A stretch of DNA of 64,000 nucleotides from QWHO01 sp039809865. GTDB taxonomy: Bacteria > Vulcanimicrobiota > Xenobia > Xenobiales > QWHO01. This document shows, piece after piece, positions 54,158 to 62,357 of the stretch. Below the pieces are notes generated by a model. The model saw nothing but the letters and a program-made list of their open reading frames with translations. It did no database searches and was not told the DNA's origin. The position numbers and the translations under genes were made by a program. Every line of letters begins with the position of its first letter. Within the stretch, counting starts at the first letter, position 1. The DNA is taken from positions 62,001-126,000 of the forward strand of contig JBDHVW010000002.1 in assembly GCA_039809865.1 (NCBI GenBank), in the 5' to 3' direction.

Positions 54158-54592
54158 TTCTCTGGGGCTTCGGCGGGATGGGGGACCGGGCCTCGGAGGG
54201 TGGTGTAAGTGGAGGAGAGGTGGAGAGGTTGAACCGTGAGGGTTGCTGCGGCATAGTGGAGGGGTGAGGAGACGGCGGGATGGGTCGTGGGGTTGCTGGG
54301 GGCCATCGCGCTGGGATTCCTGGCATGGAAACTGTTGGCCTGAGCCGGTCTGTCCGTTGTCGACCGACGTTCGCGTTTGGGATAGGCGTGTGAGCTTTGG
54401 GAATGCCTGAGGTTGCTTCGGCGAGCGCCGTCGGCACCGGTCCCGGAGAGGGTCTACGGGGCTGCCTGGGATCAGTGGCTCGCAGCCTTTAAAGATGCTT
54501 CCGTGGCCAAGGCTGGCACGCGCGTGGAGTTCGAGTTCAAAGACACTCGGTGACGCAAAGGAACGCGCCTGCGGGGCGGGGAACGCCCGCGC
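54158..54592. other. Intergenic region, no gene called
   Basis: The stretch is purine-rich on the plus strand between about 54180 and 54300 (repeated GGAGAGG-like sequence). Two weak coding signals exist. One is an 18-residue hydrophobic frame (GLLGAIALGFLAWKLLA) from GTG 54287. The other is a start-less frame ending TRVEFEFKDTR at 54553, which may be a gene remnant. A GC-rich inverted repeat (GGGCG/CGCCC around 54577-54591) lies before the next gene. I see no tRNA, terminator with T run or recognisable promoter. Confidence 0.5.
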
Positions 54593-56386
54593 ATGCAGAC
54601 CATCGACCCCACCCTTCAAGATAGACGTGACGCCCTGGCGCAGTGGTCGTTCGACACGCGCCCCATCCTCGGACGGTTCCACCTGTGGCTGGAAGACGTC
54701 GAGACCGAGTGGACGCGGGGGCGGCCCCAGCGCGAGACGTTCCGCGAGATGTCCTTTGCCGACGGACGCACCGAGCGGCTGCTGGCCATGACCGCCGCCG
54801 TGACCGCCCTGGGCACACGACTCTTCGGCCGGTTCGGAGAAGGTGCCGGGCAAGACAAGTCCGGGCTCAACGCGGTCAAGAAAGAGGCCGACGCCATCTC
54901 GGCCTACGTGATGAGCGAAAGCCTGTGGTACCTCACGCGGCAGCTGCCCGAGAACCACGCCGTGCTGGTCTGCCTGGGCGAGGGCCTGATGCCCAAGGGG
55001 GGCGAGACGCCCGAGATGGGCTCCAACCCCAACCTGGGCTTCGGACGCGTCTACGCCCGCCCGGGCGTGGCCAAGTGGCTCGACGAGCGCGTCATCCGCC
55101 TGCTCAACGATCCCAACTACGGCTGGGAAGGCTTCTACGGCGAGATCAAGCGCCAGGGCATCACGGTCTGGGGCACCGCTATCGACACGCTCGAGAACAC
55201 CAGCCGCTTCGCCCTCGGCCGCGAGGCCGGCACGATGACCGTGCTGCACGTCTTCAACCAGCCTCTCCACATGGTGCGCCCCTACGAGGGCTACATGGGC
55301 AGCCTGACGCTGCCCAAGCGCGTGGTGGAGGCCGCCGCCGAGCAGGCTATCCTGGTCGATTTCCGCACGCACCGCTCCAAGGTCATGCAGGCCATCCAAC
55401 TGGCTTACCCGGGCATCAAGCCCGAGCACGTCCATATCTGGACTCTGGGCGGCAAGAGCCGCGAGAAGCGCCTGACCACGCTTTGGGAAACCTGGAAGAG
55501 CCTGGGCGCCCACGTCATCGAGGAGGGCTGGAAACTCCCCACCGGGATGGAAGCCTTCACCGAGTCGGGCACCTACGCTCCCACCAATCTGGTCGGCACC
55601 TGGCAGGACGCGGACAACAACACGCACCTCTTCCTGTGCGACGGCTACGCCGCTTCGGCCGAGGCCGTGCAGGCCGCCAGCCTGGCTCCGATGCTGGGCC
55701 TGGAAGCGTCGCTGAACGTTTTTACGTCCTCGTTCGACCTGCCCTACGAGCAGGAGCAGTTCGTGATGCGGCTGGACGACGCGGGCCTCGAGAAGGCCGT
55801 GGGCGCCGAGAAGGTCGGCTCCTACCGCGAGATGATCGAGGAAGCCCGCCAGGCGGGCGTCCCGCTCGCCACCCCCACGCTCAAAGCGGACGATTTCTTC
55901 CCCGAGAAAGGCTGGGAGACGCTGGCCCTGGCCGGCTACATGGGCCCCGACCCGTACTCCGGCAACCCGGGCGTCGAGCAGGTTGCCGAGGACCGCTACC
56001 GCGTCACGGTGCGCCTGAGCTCGAACAGCTGCGACAAGCACGTCACGTTCACTCTGCGCCTGATGGAGACGCTGCAGCAGAGCCGAACGGTCTTCAGTCC
56101 GCTGCTCAACCGCTACCTCTACGGCAAGGACTTCCGCAACCGCGCCGTGCGCATCAGCGATTCGGGACGCATCCGCAACGAGCTGCAGACGCTCTGCGCC
56201 GAGGCCCTGGAGTTCCCCGGGCAGAACCGGATGCGACTGTTCTTCGATCGCATCCCGGTGGCGGTCATCAGCAAAGAACGGCAGGATATCCTGCTGGAGG
56301 TGCTGCGCTGGTACCGCAAGCGGCACCCGATCTGGTTCGGATGGCTCGAGCTCGTGCCCCCCGGGGCGACCTCGCCGGAGGCCTGA
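54593..56386 (+). CDS. Large hypothetical protein, 597 aa
   Basis: ATG 54593 starts a protein with strong coding bias throughout. It is soluble, alpha/beta and lacks signal peptide or membrane helices. Distinct segments are FADGRTERLLAMTAAVTALG, LVCLGEGLMPKGGETPEMGS, GWEGFYGEIKRQGITVWG, GTMTVLHVFNQPLHMVRPYE and RLSSNSCDKHVTFTLRLMET. The Cys- and Gly-rich loops could host a nucleotide or metal site, but I cannot assign a fold. Its stop is two bases from the convergent 934-aa gene. It deserves a structure-based search. Confidence 0.7.
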   Translation: MQTIDPTLQDRRDALAQWSFDTRPILGRFHLWLEDVETEWTRGRPQRETFREMSFADGRTERLLAMTAAVTALGTRLFGRFGEGAGQDKSGLNAVKKEADAISAYVMSESLWYLTRQLPENHAVLVCLGEGLMPKGGETPEMGSNPNLGFGRVYARPGVAKWLDERVIRLLNDPNYGWEGFYGEIKRQGITVWGTAIDTLENTSRFALGREAGTMTVLHVFNQPLHMVRPYEGYMGSLTLPKRVVEAAAEQAILVDFRTHRSKVMQAIQLAYPGIKPEHVHIWTLGGKSREKRLTTLWETWKSLGAHVIEEGWKLPTGMEAFTESGTYAPTNLVGTWQDADNNTHLFLCDGYAASAEAVQAASLAPMLGLEASLNVFTSSFDLPYEQEQFVMRLDDAGLEKAVGAEKVGSYREMIEEARQAGVPLATPTLKADDFFPEKGWETLALAGYMGPDPYSGNPGVEQVAEDRYRVTVRLSSNSCDKHVTFTLRLMETLQQSRTVFSPLLNRYLYGKDFRNRAVRISDSGRIRNELQTLCAEALEFPGQNRMRLFFDRIPVAVISKERQDILLEVLRWYRKRHPIWFGWLELVPPGATSPEA

Positions 56387-56388
56387 CC

Positions 56389-59193
56389 CTACGCGCGCGT
56401 GCGCAAGCGAACCCCGTTGACGGTGACCGCGTTGGCCTCGACCAGGACCGAGCCGCGGGAAGCCTCCGTGCCGGGGTTGTCCAACTCGGAGCGGATCGCC
56501 TCCAGGTCGTAGCCTTGCGTGGCCAGGCGGCCCGCCAGCCGGGTCAGGGCGCCCTGCAGGCCGCTCACGCCCTGGCCCAGGTCGGGGCGCGTGCGGGCCA
56601 GCGCCAACAGGTCCGGGAAATGCTCGGCTCCAAACGGCATGGTGCTGCGCAGCAGCTCCGTGCCCGGGGCCGCGTCGGCCAGACCCGAGACCCCGTCCAC
56701 GACCTCGCACCAGTGACGCTCGGCCAGCTCCAGCGAGCCGGCCGGATAGGTGCCCACGAACGCGCCAGCCGCCCGGCAACGGTCCCCAAAGCTCTCGTCG
56801 CCCACGGGAGTGGTCAGCACCGCCCAGGCCTGCTGCACGCGCTCGGGCTGCCGCTGCGCTGCCAGGGCCTGCAAGAGAGGCAACGCCTCACGCAGCGATG
56901 CGGGCTCGAGCTGCCGGGCGATCCCCACTGCAGCGGAGCCCAGCCCGCCCAGGGCCTTCGCTTCCGCCGACCAGTCGCCGCCGAACGCCGCTCCCATCCG
57001 GGAGGCCAGCTCGCCCTCGGCCAGCTCCGGGGTGGGCGCGCTCTGGCGCAGCAGCTCGCCTCCGCGCACCAGGCGCGTCAGGCGCGAGTCCGCCGGGCCC
57101 GCCGAAACTCCCAGCCAGTCCTCCACCCGCTGGGTAGGAGTGCCGTCTGTCCCCGACACAACGGCTTTTTCGAGGGCCGTCAGGGCGTCGGGGCCGAGCT
57201 TGCCGTCCAGCAGCAGGCGGGCCAGGGCCTCGGTCTGCCCCGGATTCCCTTTCACCAGGCGGCCCGCCAGAGACACGGCCGCCTGCTCTTCGGCCTTCAG
57301 CGACAGGGGCACCAGCCTCTGCGCGGTCGCCAGATCCCCCGTTGCGATGAGCGCGATGCCCAGGGCCTGACCACCCTCCGGCCCGTGCCGCAGCGCCTCG
57401 CGCAGAGCGGCGCGGGTGGTGCGGTGCGCATACTCGCCCGCCGAAAGCAGAGAGTGCACCACCAGGTAATCGCCCGCCAGCTCCGGGAGCGCGCGTCCCC
57501 GGACGCCCTCGAGCAACTCGATCGCCTGCAGAGCCTGGTCCATCGGGAGCTTGCCTTCGGCCAGGCAGCGCAGCCCGGCCGCGTGGCCCGGCTCGCCCAG
57601 CCCGCGGGCCAGCAGCTCTTCCTCGCGTTCGGGCACGCGCGCATGAAACACCGCCATGGCCAGGTCGCGCGTCGGAGCCGCGCTGACGCGCTCCCAGGCC
57701 TTCTCGGGGTTGGCCCAGCGGTTGGCCAGGATCTGTCCCACGTCGCGAGCGTCCCCGGGCTCGATCGAGGCCGTCGGCCACCCGGTCAACCATTTGGTGG
57801 CGACCTCCGCGGCGCCCGCCTTGTCGCCCTTCTCCCCGGCCCCGTACCACTGCAGCCAGGCTGACATCCGGCTCGCGTCCCGGTTGACCGCCTGGTGGGC
57901 GGCCAGGACGGACTCGAACGGAAGGTCGCGTTGCCTGGGAAACTGCTGGAAACGCTCGTGATCCTCGCGAGGCACCTCCGACCACATCCGGGCCACGAAT
58001 TCTCCCGCGGTCTTGTTGCTCACAAGCGTCCCCAGGTCGACCTGCCCCTCTTGCTCGGCCCAACCGCGGAAGAGCCTGCGTTGCAGGGACTCCTCGAAAA
58101 AGAGCTTGTTGAGGTCCTGGAACCCCCTCTCCAGTTTGGGGTCGCTGGCCCGGAGCTCGGTCAGCCGCAGGGCCAACTGCGGGTCCCGAGCTGCTTTCAG
58201 GCTCTCGAGATAAGCCGATGGGTCGCCCGCGTCGCGCAGATGCTCCAGGGCCAGGGGCAGGTCTTTGGGCGGAACCCGGCACACGGTTTCGGCCCACTTC
58301 AGCACGTCCGCCGCCGGCCGGCCGCGTGTCAAGCCCAGCAGTCCGACGTAGAAGGGCTGGCTCATCTTGGCCGCGCCACAGAATTTGGCCCGCACGCTCA
58401 GCGGCTGGCCGGCGTGGTCGAGCTCGGGATCGTTGATCTGCTTCCAGGCATTGTCGATCTTGTAGTCGCGAAAATGCCGGTCGAGCTCCTGAACGGCGGC
58501 CCGGCCTTCGTCGAGGCGTAGCGAGAAGGCGGGAGCGCGGATCTCGTCCGGGGTGAACTCTCCCAACTGGATATAGGTGTGGCTGCGATCACGGGCTACC
58601 CGGTCGTACAGGGCGAGTTTGGTCTCGGGATTCTGCCGGACCTCGCTGTAATGGGCCACGGCCTTATAGCCCTGGAACTCCCAATCTCGGGTGTAGAATT
58701 TGCCCGTGACGGCGTGACTGAGCCCGTGGGCCAACCGGGGGTCCTGCAGGTGCTCGAAGTTGAGATGGCCGGCCAGCGCGAGCACGAATTTGGCCTCCTC
58801 GAGGCCGTGGCAACCGGTGCCGTCGAGGTACACCTTCTGGCCCGACTTGAGCTGCTTGACCGCCCCCTCCAGGTCGGTGCCGTAGCCTTTCTCATCGGAA
58901 AACCTGGGGATCCTGGCCATCGCCTCGCGGAACGCGAGATCGTCAGGCGGCTCCGGTTTCGGCGGTGGCACCTTGAGTTGGACGGTCTGGGCCGCCTCCG
59001 TCATGGCCGCGCCGAAGAAACCGATCATCCATGCGGCTGCCTTCATGGCCGATTGCAGGCCCGAGGCGTGTACCCGGGCCGGCCTGGGCGTGACGATTCG
59101 GGACGCCTCACCTGGCGCGAACTGATCGGTGGGGTCGGGGTCGACCGCCCCGCCCGCGCTGCGCACGGGGCGGCGTGTAAGCCCTCCGACCAT
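56389..59193 (-). CDS. Large hypothetical protein, 934 aa, helical repeat-like
   Basis: I chose ATG 59193 with an AGGG site; the frame is open to TTG 59256 and an internal ATG 59046 (MKAAAWMIGFFGAAMTEAAQ) is a second option, with a signal-like stretch. The protein is mainly helical and Leu/Ala/Glu-rich, with weak repeats suggestive of HEAT/TPR-type solenoids (LARLLLDGKLGPDALTALEK, AIELLEGVRGRALPELAGDY). A conserved-looking N-terminal part has YLDGTGCHGLEEAKF and SHAVTGKFYTRDWEFQGY. No enzyme motif is known to me. It is antisense-rich in long overlapping frames, which are not genes. Confidence 0.6.
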   Translation of the reverse strand: MVGGLTRRPVRSAGGAVDPDPTDQFAPGEASRIVTPRPARVHASGLQSAMKAAAWMIGFFGAAMTEAAQTVQLKVPPPKPEPPDDLAFREAMARIPRFSDEKGYGTDLEGAVKQLKSGQKVYLDGTGCHGLEEAKFVLALAGHLNFEHLQDPRLAHGLSHAVTGKFYTRDWEFQGYKAVAHYSEVRQNPETKLALYDRVARDRSHTYIQLGEFTPDEIRAPAFSLRLDEGRAAVQELDRHFRDYKIDNAWKQINDPELDHAGQPLSVRAKFCGAAKMSQPFYVGLLGLTRGRPAADVLKWAETVCRVPPKDLPLALEHLRDAGDPSAYLESLKAARDPQLALRLTELRASDPKLERGFQDLNKLFFEESLQRRLFRGWAEQEGQVDLGTLVSNKTAGEFVARMWSEVPREDHERFQQFPRQRDLPFESVLAAHQAVNRDASRMSAWLQWYGAGEKGDKAGAAEVATKWLTGWPTASIEPGDARDVGQILANRWANPEKAWERVSAAPTRDLAMAVFHARVPEREEELLARGLGEPGHAAGLRCLAEGKLPMDQALQAIELLEGVRGRALPELAGDYLVVHSLLSAGEYAHRTTRAALREALRHGPEGGQALGIALIATGDLATAQRLVPLSLKAEEQAAVSLAGRLVKGNPGQTEALARLLLDGKLGPDALTALEKAVVSGTDGTPTQRVEDWLGVSAGPADSRLTRLVRGGELLRQSAPTPELAEGELASRMGAAFGGDWSAEAKALGGLGSAAVGIARQLEPASLREALPLLQALAAQRQPERVQQAWAVLTTPVGDESFGDRCRAAGAFVGTYPAGSLELAERHWCEVVDGVSGLADAAPGTELLRSTMPFGAEHFPDLLALARTRPDLGQGVSGLQGALTRLAGRLATQGYDLEAIRSELDNPGTEASRGSVLVEANAVTVNGVRLRTRA

Positions 59194-59319
59194 GAAACCC
59201 TGACCGATGGGATCGAGCTGCAAAACATGATTGGTTTCGCCGTGAACTGGTAACAATCTTTCAACTTTGGCAAAGGGTGCCCCGTATTAGGCTGTCGCCA
59301 CCAAACCGGTGGAGGACGA

Positions 59320-60162
59320 ATGCTACTCTCAGCCAACCCCGCTCCGATCCATCTTCGCGTCGGCCAGTACAACGTCGAGAACATGTTCGACGATATCGAC
59401 GATCCGAACAAGAAGGACGACGACATGAGGCCCAAGAGCGAGCAGTCGCTTCAGGCCGTGGCCGACACTCTCAAAGCCGTGGACGCGGACGTGGTGGCGC
59501 TGGAGGAAGTCGAGAACATCGACGTCCTGAAGGACTTCCTCGACAGCCATCTGCCGGGTATGTATCCCAACGTGACCCTGGTCGAGGGCAACGACGAGCG
59601 CGGCATCGACGTCGCCTTCGTGTCCAAGTTCCCCATCACGCGGGTGGAGTCGCACAAGGACGACCTGTTCCCGGTGCCCAACTCGAGTCAACCCGCCGGG
59701 TTTCGCCGCGACCTGCTCGAGGTGACGGTGCAGCTCCCCGACGGCCCCTCGGTGGATCTCTACGCCACGCACCTCAAGGCCCACAGCGGCGGGCAACCCT
59801 CTGACGACCTGCGCCTGGCCGAGGCCACGCAGATCCGCAAGATCGTCTCCGAGGACCAGAAGGCCGACCCGGACGGGTACCGCATCGTTTTCGGCGACAT
59901 GAACGACACCCCCACGACGCCCCCGATCCAGAAGCTGACTCAACCCGGCCCGGGCCACCTCAACGACGCCCTGGACGGCAAGCCCTGGGACGAGCGCGAC
60001 AGCCATCCCACCAGTGGCAAGGCGCGCCGCCAGATCGACTTCATCCTCTACTCGGACAACCTCAAGGAAGAGTTTGTCGGCGCCCAGGTGCACCACTTCA
60101 AGAACAGCAACGTGGCCAGCGACCACTACATGGTCTCGGCGGACTTCAACCTGGCGCGTTAG
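59320..60162 (+). CDS. EEP-family nuclease/phosphatase
   Basis: This encodes 280 residues from ATG 59320. Family motifs are GQYNVENMFDD, VALEEVEN (Mg-binding Glu), DLYATHLKAHSGG, VFGDMNDTP (Asp/Asn) and NVASDHYMVSADF (final Asp-His). It resembles extracellular DNase-like EEP proteins but begins with MLLSANPAPIHLRVG rather than a signal peptide. It is the second EEP protein in the window; the two are not close copies. It ends in TTAG shared with the PPK2 gene. Confidence 0.82.
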   Translation: MLLSANPAPIHLRVGQYNVENMFDDIDDPNKKDDDMRPKSEQSLQAVADTLKAVDADVVALEEVENIDVLKDFLDSHLPGMYPNVTLVEGNDERGIDVAFVSKFPITRVESHKDDLFPVPNSSQPAGFRRDLLEVTVQLPDGPSVDLYATHLKAHSGGQPSDDLRLAEATQIRKIVSEDQKADPDGYRIVFGDMNDTPTTPPIQKLTQPGPGHLNDALDGKPWDERDSHPTSGKARRQIDFILYSDNLKEEFVGAQVHHFKNSNVASDHYMVSADFNLAR

Positions 60163-60968
60163 ACGATCACGATCTTGGTCACGTCCATCGTGGCCTCGGG
60201 CACGCCGATCTTCAGCGACTCCAGGGTCTTGCGCACGATGTGCGAGATGATCAGGTCGCGCTTCTTCTTGCTGTTGGCGGGAATGATGAACCAGGGGGCG
60301 TGCTTGGTGCTGGTGTGGGAGATGGCGTCGGCGTAGACTTTCTGGTAATCGTCCCAGAACTTGCGCTCGGCGATGTCCGAGGGACTGAGCTTCCAGTTCT
60401 TCTCCGGGTCGTCCTGGCGGGCCAGCAGGCGCTCGCGCTGCTCGGCCTTGGAGATGTGCAGGAAGAACTTGACGATGGTGGCGCCCTCGTCCACCAGCAT
60501 CCGCTCGAAGTGGCGGATCGAGTCGAACCGGCGCTTGACGGTGTGGCGGTCGATCTGGTCGTGGACCCGGGGATAGAGCACGTCCTCGTAATGGCTGCGG
60601 TTGAAGATGCTGATCATGCCTTTGGCGGGAACGTGCGGGTGCACGCGCCAGAGCGGGTCGTGGTCGAGCTCGACCGGCGTGGGAGACTTGAAGCTGGCCA
60701 CCTTGACCCCGGCCGGATTCATCCCGCGGCACAGGTTCCGGATGGCGCCATCCTTCCCGCCGGTGTCCAGAGCCTGCATGACGAGCAGCAGCTTGTGCTT
60801 GTGCTCCACGTAAAACCGCTCCTGCAGCTTGTCGATGTGCTCGAGATTGGCGGTGGTCCGCTCCTCGACCTTAGCCTTGTCGTCGGGAGCGCCCGGTGTC
60901 TCGTCCGGATCCAGCTCGTCCAGGTCGACTTTGTGTCCCGGTTTGACCCGGTAGTCTTTCATGCGCAT
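60159..60968 (-). CDS. ppk2: Polyphosphate kinase 2 (PPK2 family)
   Basis: This encodes 269 residues from ATG 60968; ATG 60962 would have better ribosome spacing. The Walker A-like motif MQALDTGGKDGAIR, the Walker B/second Asp region NRSHYEDVLYPRVHD and the lid (RERLLARQDDPEKNWKL) define PPK2. These enzymes transfer phosphate between polyphosphate and a nucleoside mono- or diphosphate. The subclass (AMP or ADP use) cannot be set by eye. It lies divergent from the GFA gene and convergent with the EEP gene. It could support energy or phosphate homeostasis together with Pit. Confidence 0.92.
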   Translation of the reverse strand: MRMKDYRVKPGHKVDLDELDPDETPGAPDDKAKVEERTTANLEHIDKLQERFYVEHKHKLLLVMQALDTGGKDGAIRNLCRGMNPAGVKVASFKSPTPVELDHDPLWRVHPHVPAKGMISIFNRSHYEDVLYPRVHDQIDRHTVKRRFDSIRHFERMLVDEGATIVKFFLHISKAEQRERLLARQDDPEKNWKLSPSDIAERKFWDDYQKVYADAISHTSTKHAPWFIIPANSKKKRDLIISHIVRKTLESLKIGVPEATMDVTKIVIV

Positions 60969-61026
60969 GAGCCCCCCTTCGGCGGGCAGGGACGACCCGC
61001 CTCGCGGACCGAAGGGGCCGGTCCGG

Positions 61027-61425
61027 ATGACCACCATGCGCCAGGCAGCGTGCCACTGCGGACAGCTCAAAGTCGCCTGTCAGGGCGAGCCCGTGCGGGT
61101 TTCGGTCTGCCACTGCCTGGCCTGCCAGCAGCGCACCGGCAGCGCCTTCGGGGTGCAGGCGCGCTATCCGCGCGACCGGGTCGTGGTCACGGGCGAGGTC
61201 AAGCAGTACGTCCGCACCGGGGATAGCGGCGGCAAAGCGACCATGCACTTCTGCCCTCACTGCGGCTCCACCGTTTACTGGCACCTCGACGGCCTGCCTG
61301 ACTTCACCGCCGTGGCCGTGGGCGCATTCGCCGATCCGACCTTCCCCGAGCCCAGGGTGGCCATCTACGAGACTCGCCAGCATCCCTGGCTGGAGCTGCT
61401 CACCATCGAGGAGCACTGGGAGTGA
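61027..61425 (+). CDS. GFA-family (Mss4-like) zinc protein
   Basis: This encodes 132 residues from ATG 61027. The Cys pattern AACHCGQLKVAC, SVCHCLACQQRTGSAFG and FCPHCGSTVYW supplies two zinc sites of the glutathione-dependent formaldehyde-activating-like family. Most members are not proven to act on formaldehyde, so the function is open. The stop overlaps the next start (GTGA), placing it in an operon with the methyltransferase and a secreted peptidase. Confidence 0.88.
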   Translation: MTTMRQAACHCGQLKVACQGEPVRVSVCHCLACQQRTGSAFGVQARYPRDRVVVTGEVKQYVRTGDSGGKATMHFCPHCGSTVYWHLDGLPDFTAVAVGAFADPTFPEPRVAIYETRQHPWLELLTIEEHWE

Positions 61426-62357
61426 AAAAGGACTTCTACAACCGCGCCTCCCAACCGCAGGCGGGCGCGGCCGCGCAGGGCATCCCGCTGCTGCAGCGGG
61501 CCGCCTGGGAGATTCCGCTGCGAGACAGCGTGAGCCTGGCCGACGTGGCCTGTTTTCACGGCCTCAATTCGATGGCGCCGCTCAAAGCCGCCATCGACAT
61601 CCTGCGGCAGCGCAACGAAGAGCAACTGATCGAGGTGACCCACACCGACCTGCCCACCAACGACTTCGGGCCGGTGCTGGACCTCGTGGCCGGCCCCGAG
61701 AGCTACAAGCGGCCGGGGGTCTACGGCTCGGTGCGCACGGGCACGTTCTACGAGCCGCTTTTTGCGCCCGGCAGCCAGAGCCTCATCTGGTGCTCGGCCG
61801 CCACCCACTGGCTGAGCCGCGTTCCGGGTCCGGCCACGCAACTCCACGCTCACCTCTGGCAGCAGCAGGCACGCCAGGACTGGCAGACCTGGATCGATTG
61901 CCGCGCTTCCGAGCTCTGCGTGGGAGGCCAGGTCGTGATGGTGGGCAGCGGCGCCGACGGCTACGGCCGCACCGGCGCCGAAGGCCTGGTCACGATGGTG
62001 CGCGAGACCATGACCGAGGTCTTCGGGGCCAAGCAGCGCGCCCAGACCACGCTGCCCACCTACCATCGCACGTTGTGGGAGTGGCTTGCGCCCCTCGGTC
62101 CCCGCCTGATGCTGAAAGAGGTCGTCGAGCCCCCCATGCCCGAGCCCTACTGGGACGAATACCAGGCGACCGGCGATCTGGAGACCTACGTCGAGCGCAT
62201 CGTGGCCTTTGCGGTGGCGGCCCTGCGCCAGCCGCAGCTGAGTGGAAAGAAGACCGGGGGACCGTTTCAGGAGAAGCTGAAGGCCCGCGTGCGCGCCCAT
62301 CCCGAGCTGGCCCGGGCGAAGTGGTGGCTCACCATCTTGCGATTGGTAAAGATATGA
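61422..62357 (+). CDS. SABATH-type SAM-dependent carboxyl methyltransferase
   Basis: This encodes 311 residues from GTG 61422. Conserved SABATH features known from plant salicylate/jasmonate methyltransferases are present in order: FYNRASQPQAGAA, LADVACFHGLNSMAPLK (motif I position, with Cys-Ser-Gly replaced by ACFHG), EVTHTDLPTNDFGPVLDL and GSVRTGTFYEPLFAPGSQSL with SAATHWLSRVPG. These enzymes methylate carboxyl groups of small acids using SAM. The motif I change (usual DxGCSSGPNS) is unusual. It is coupled to GFA and to the peptidase (ATGA). Confidence 0.78.
   Translation: MKKDFYNRASQPQAGAAAQGIPLLQRAAWEIPLRDSVSLADVACFHGLNSMAPLKAAIDILRQRNEEQLIEVTHTDLPTNDFGPVLDLVAGPESYKRPGVYGSVRTGTFYEPLFAPGSQSLIWCSAATHWLSRVPGPATQLHAHLWQQQARQDWQTWIDCRASELCVGGQVVMVGSGADGYGRTGAEGLVTMVRETMTEVFGAKQRAQTTLPTYHRTLWEWLAPLGPRLMLKEVVEPPMPEPYWDEYQATGDLETYVERIVAFAVAALRQPQLSGKKTGGPFQEKLKARVRAHPELARAKWWLTILRLVKI

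Noticed and set aside
54287..54343. 18-aa hydrophobic ORF (GLLGAIALGFLAWKLLA)
   Set aside because: The nearest ribosome-site-like sequence is about 15 bases away and there is no context support.
53657..56779. 1040-aa minus-strand open frame
   Set aside because: Only its last 166 codons (from ATG 54157) look real; the rest is antisense to the 597-aa gene.
54643..57864. 1073-aa plus-strand open frame
   Set aside because: Arg/Gly/Pro-rich shadow in another frame of two true genes on opposite strands.
59329..60732. 467-aa minus-strand open frame
   Set aside because: Antisense to the EEP gene and out of frame with PPK2, whose motifs are in another frame.
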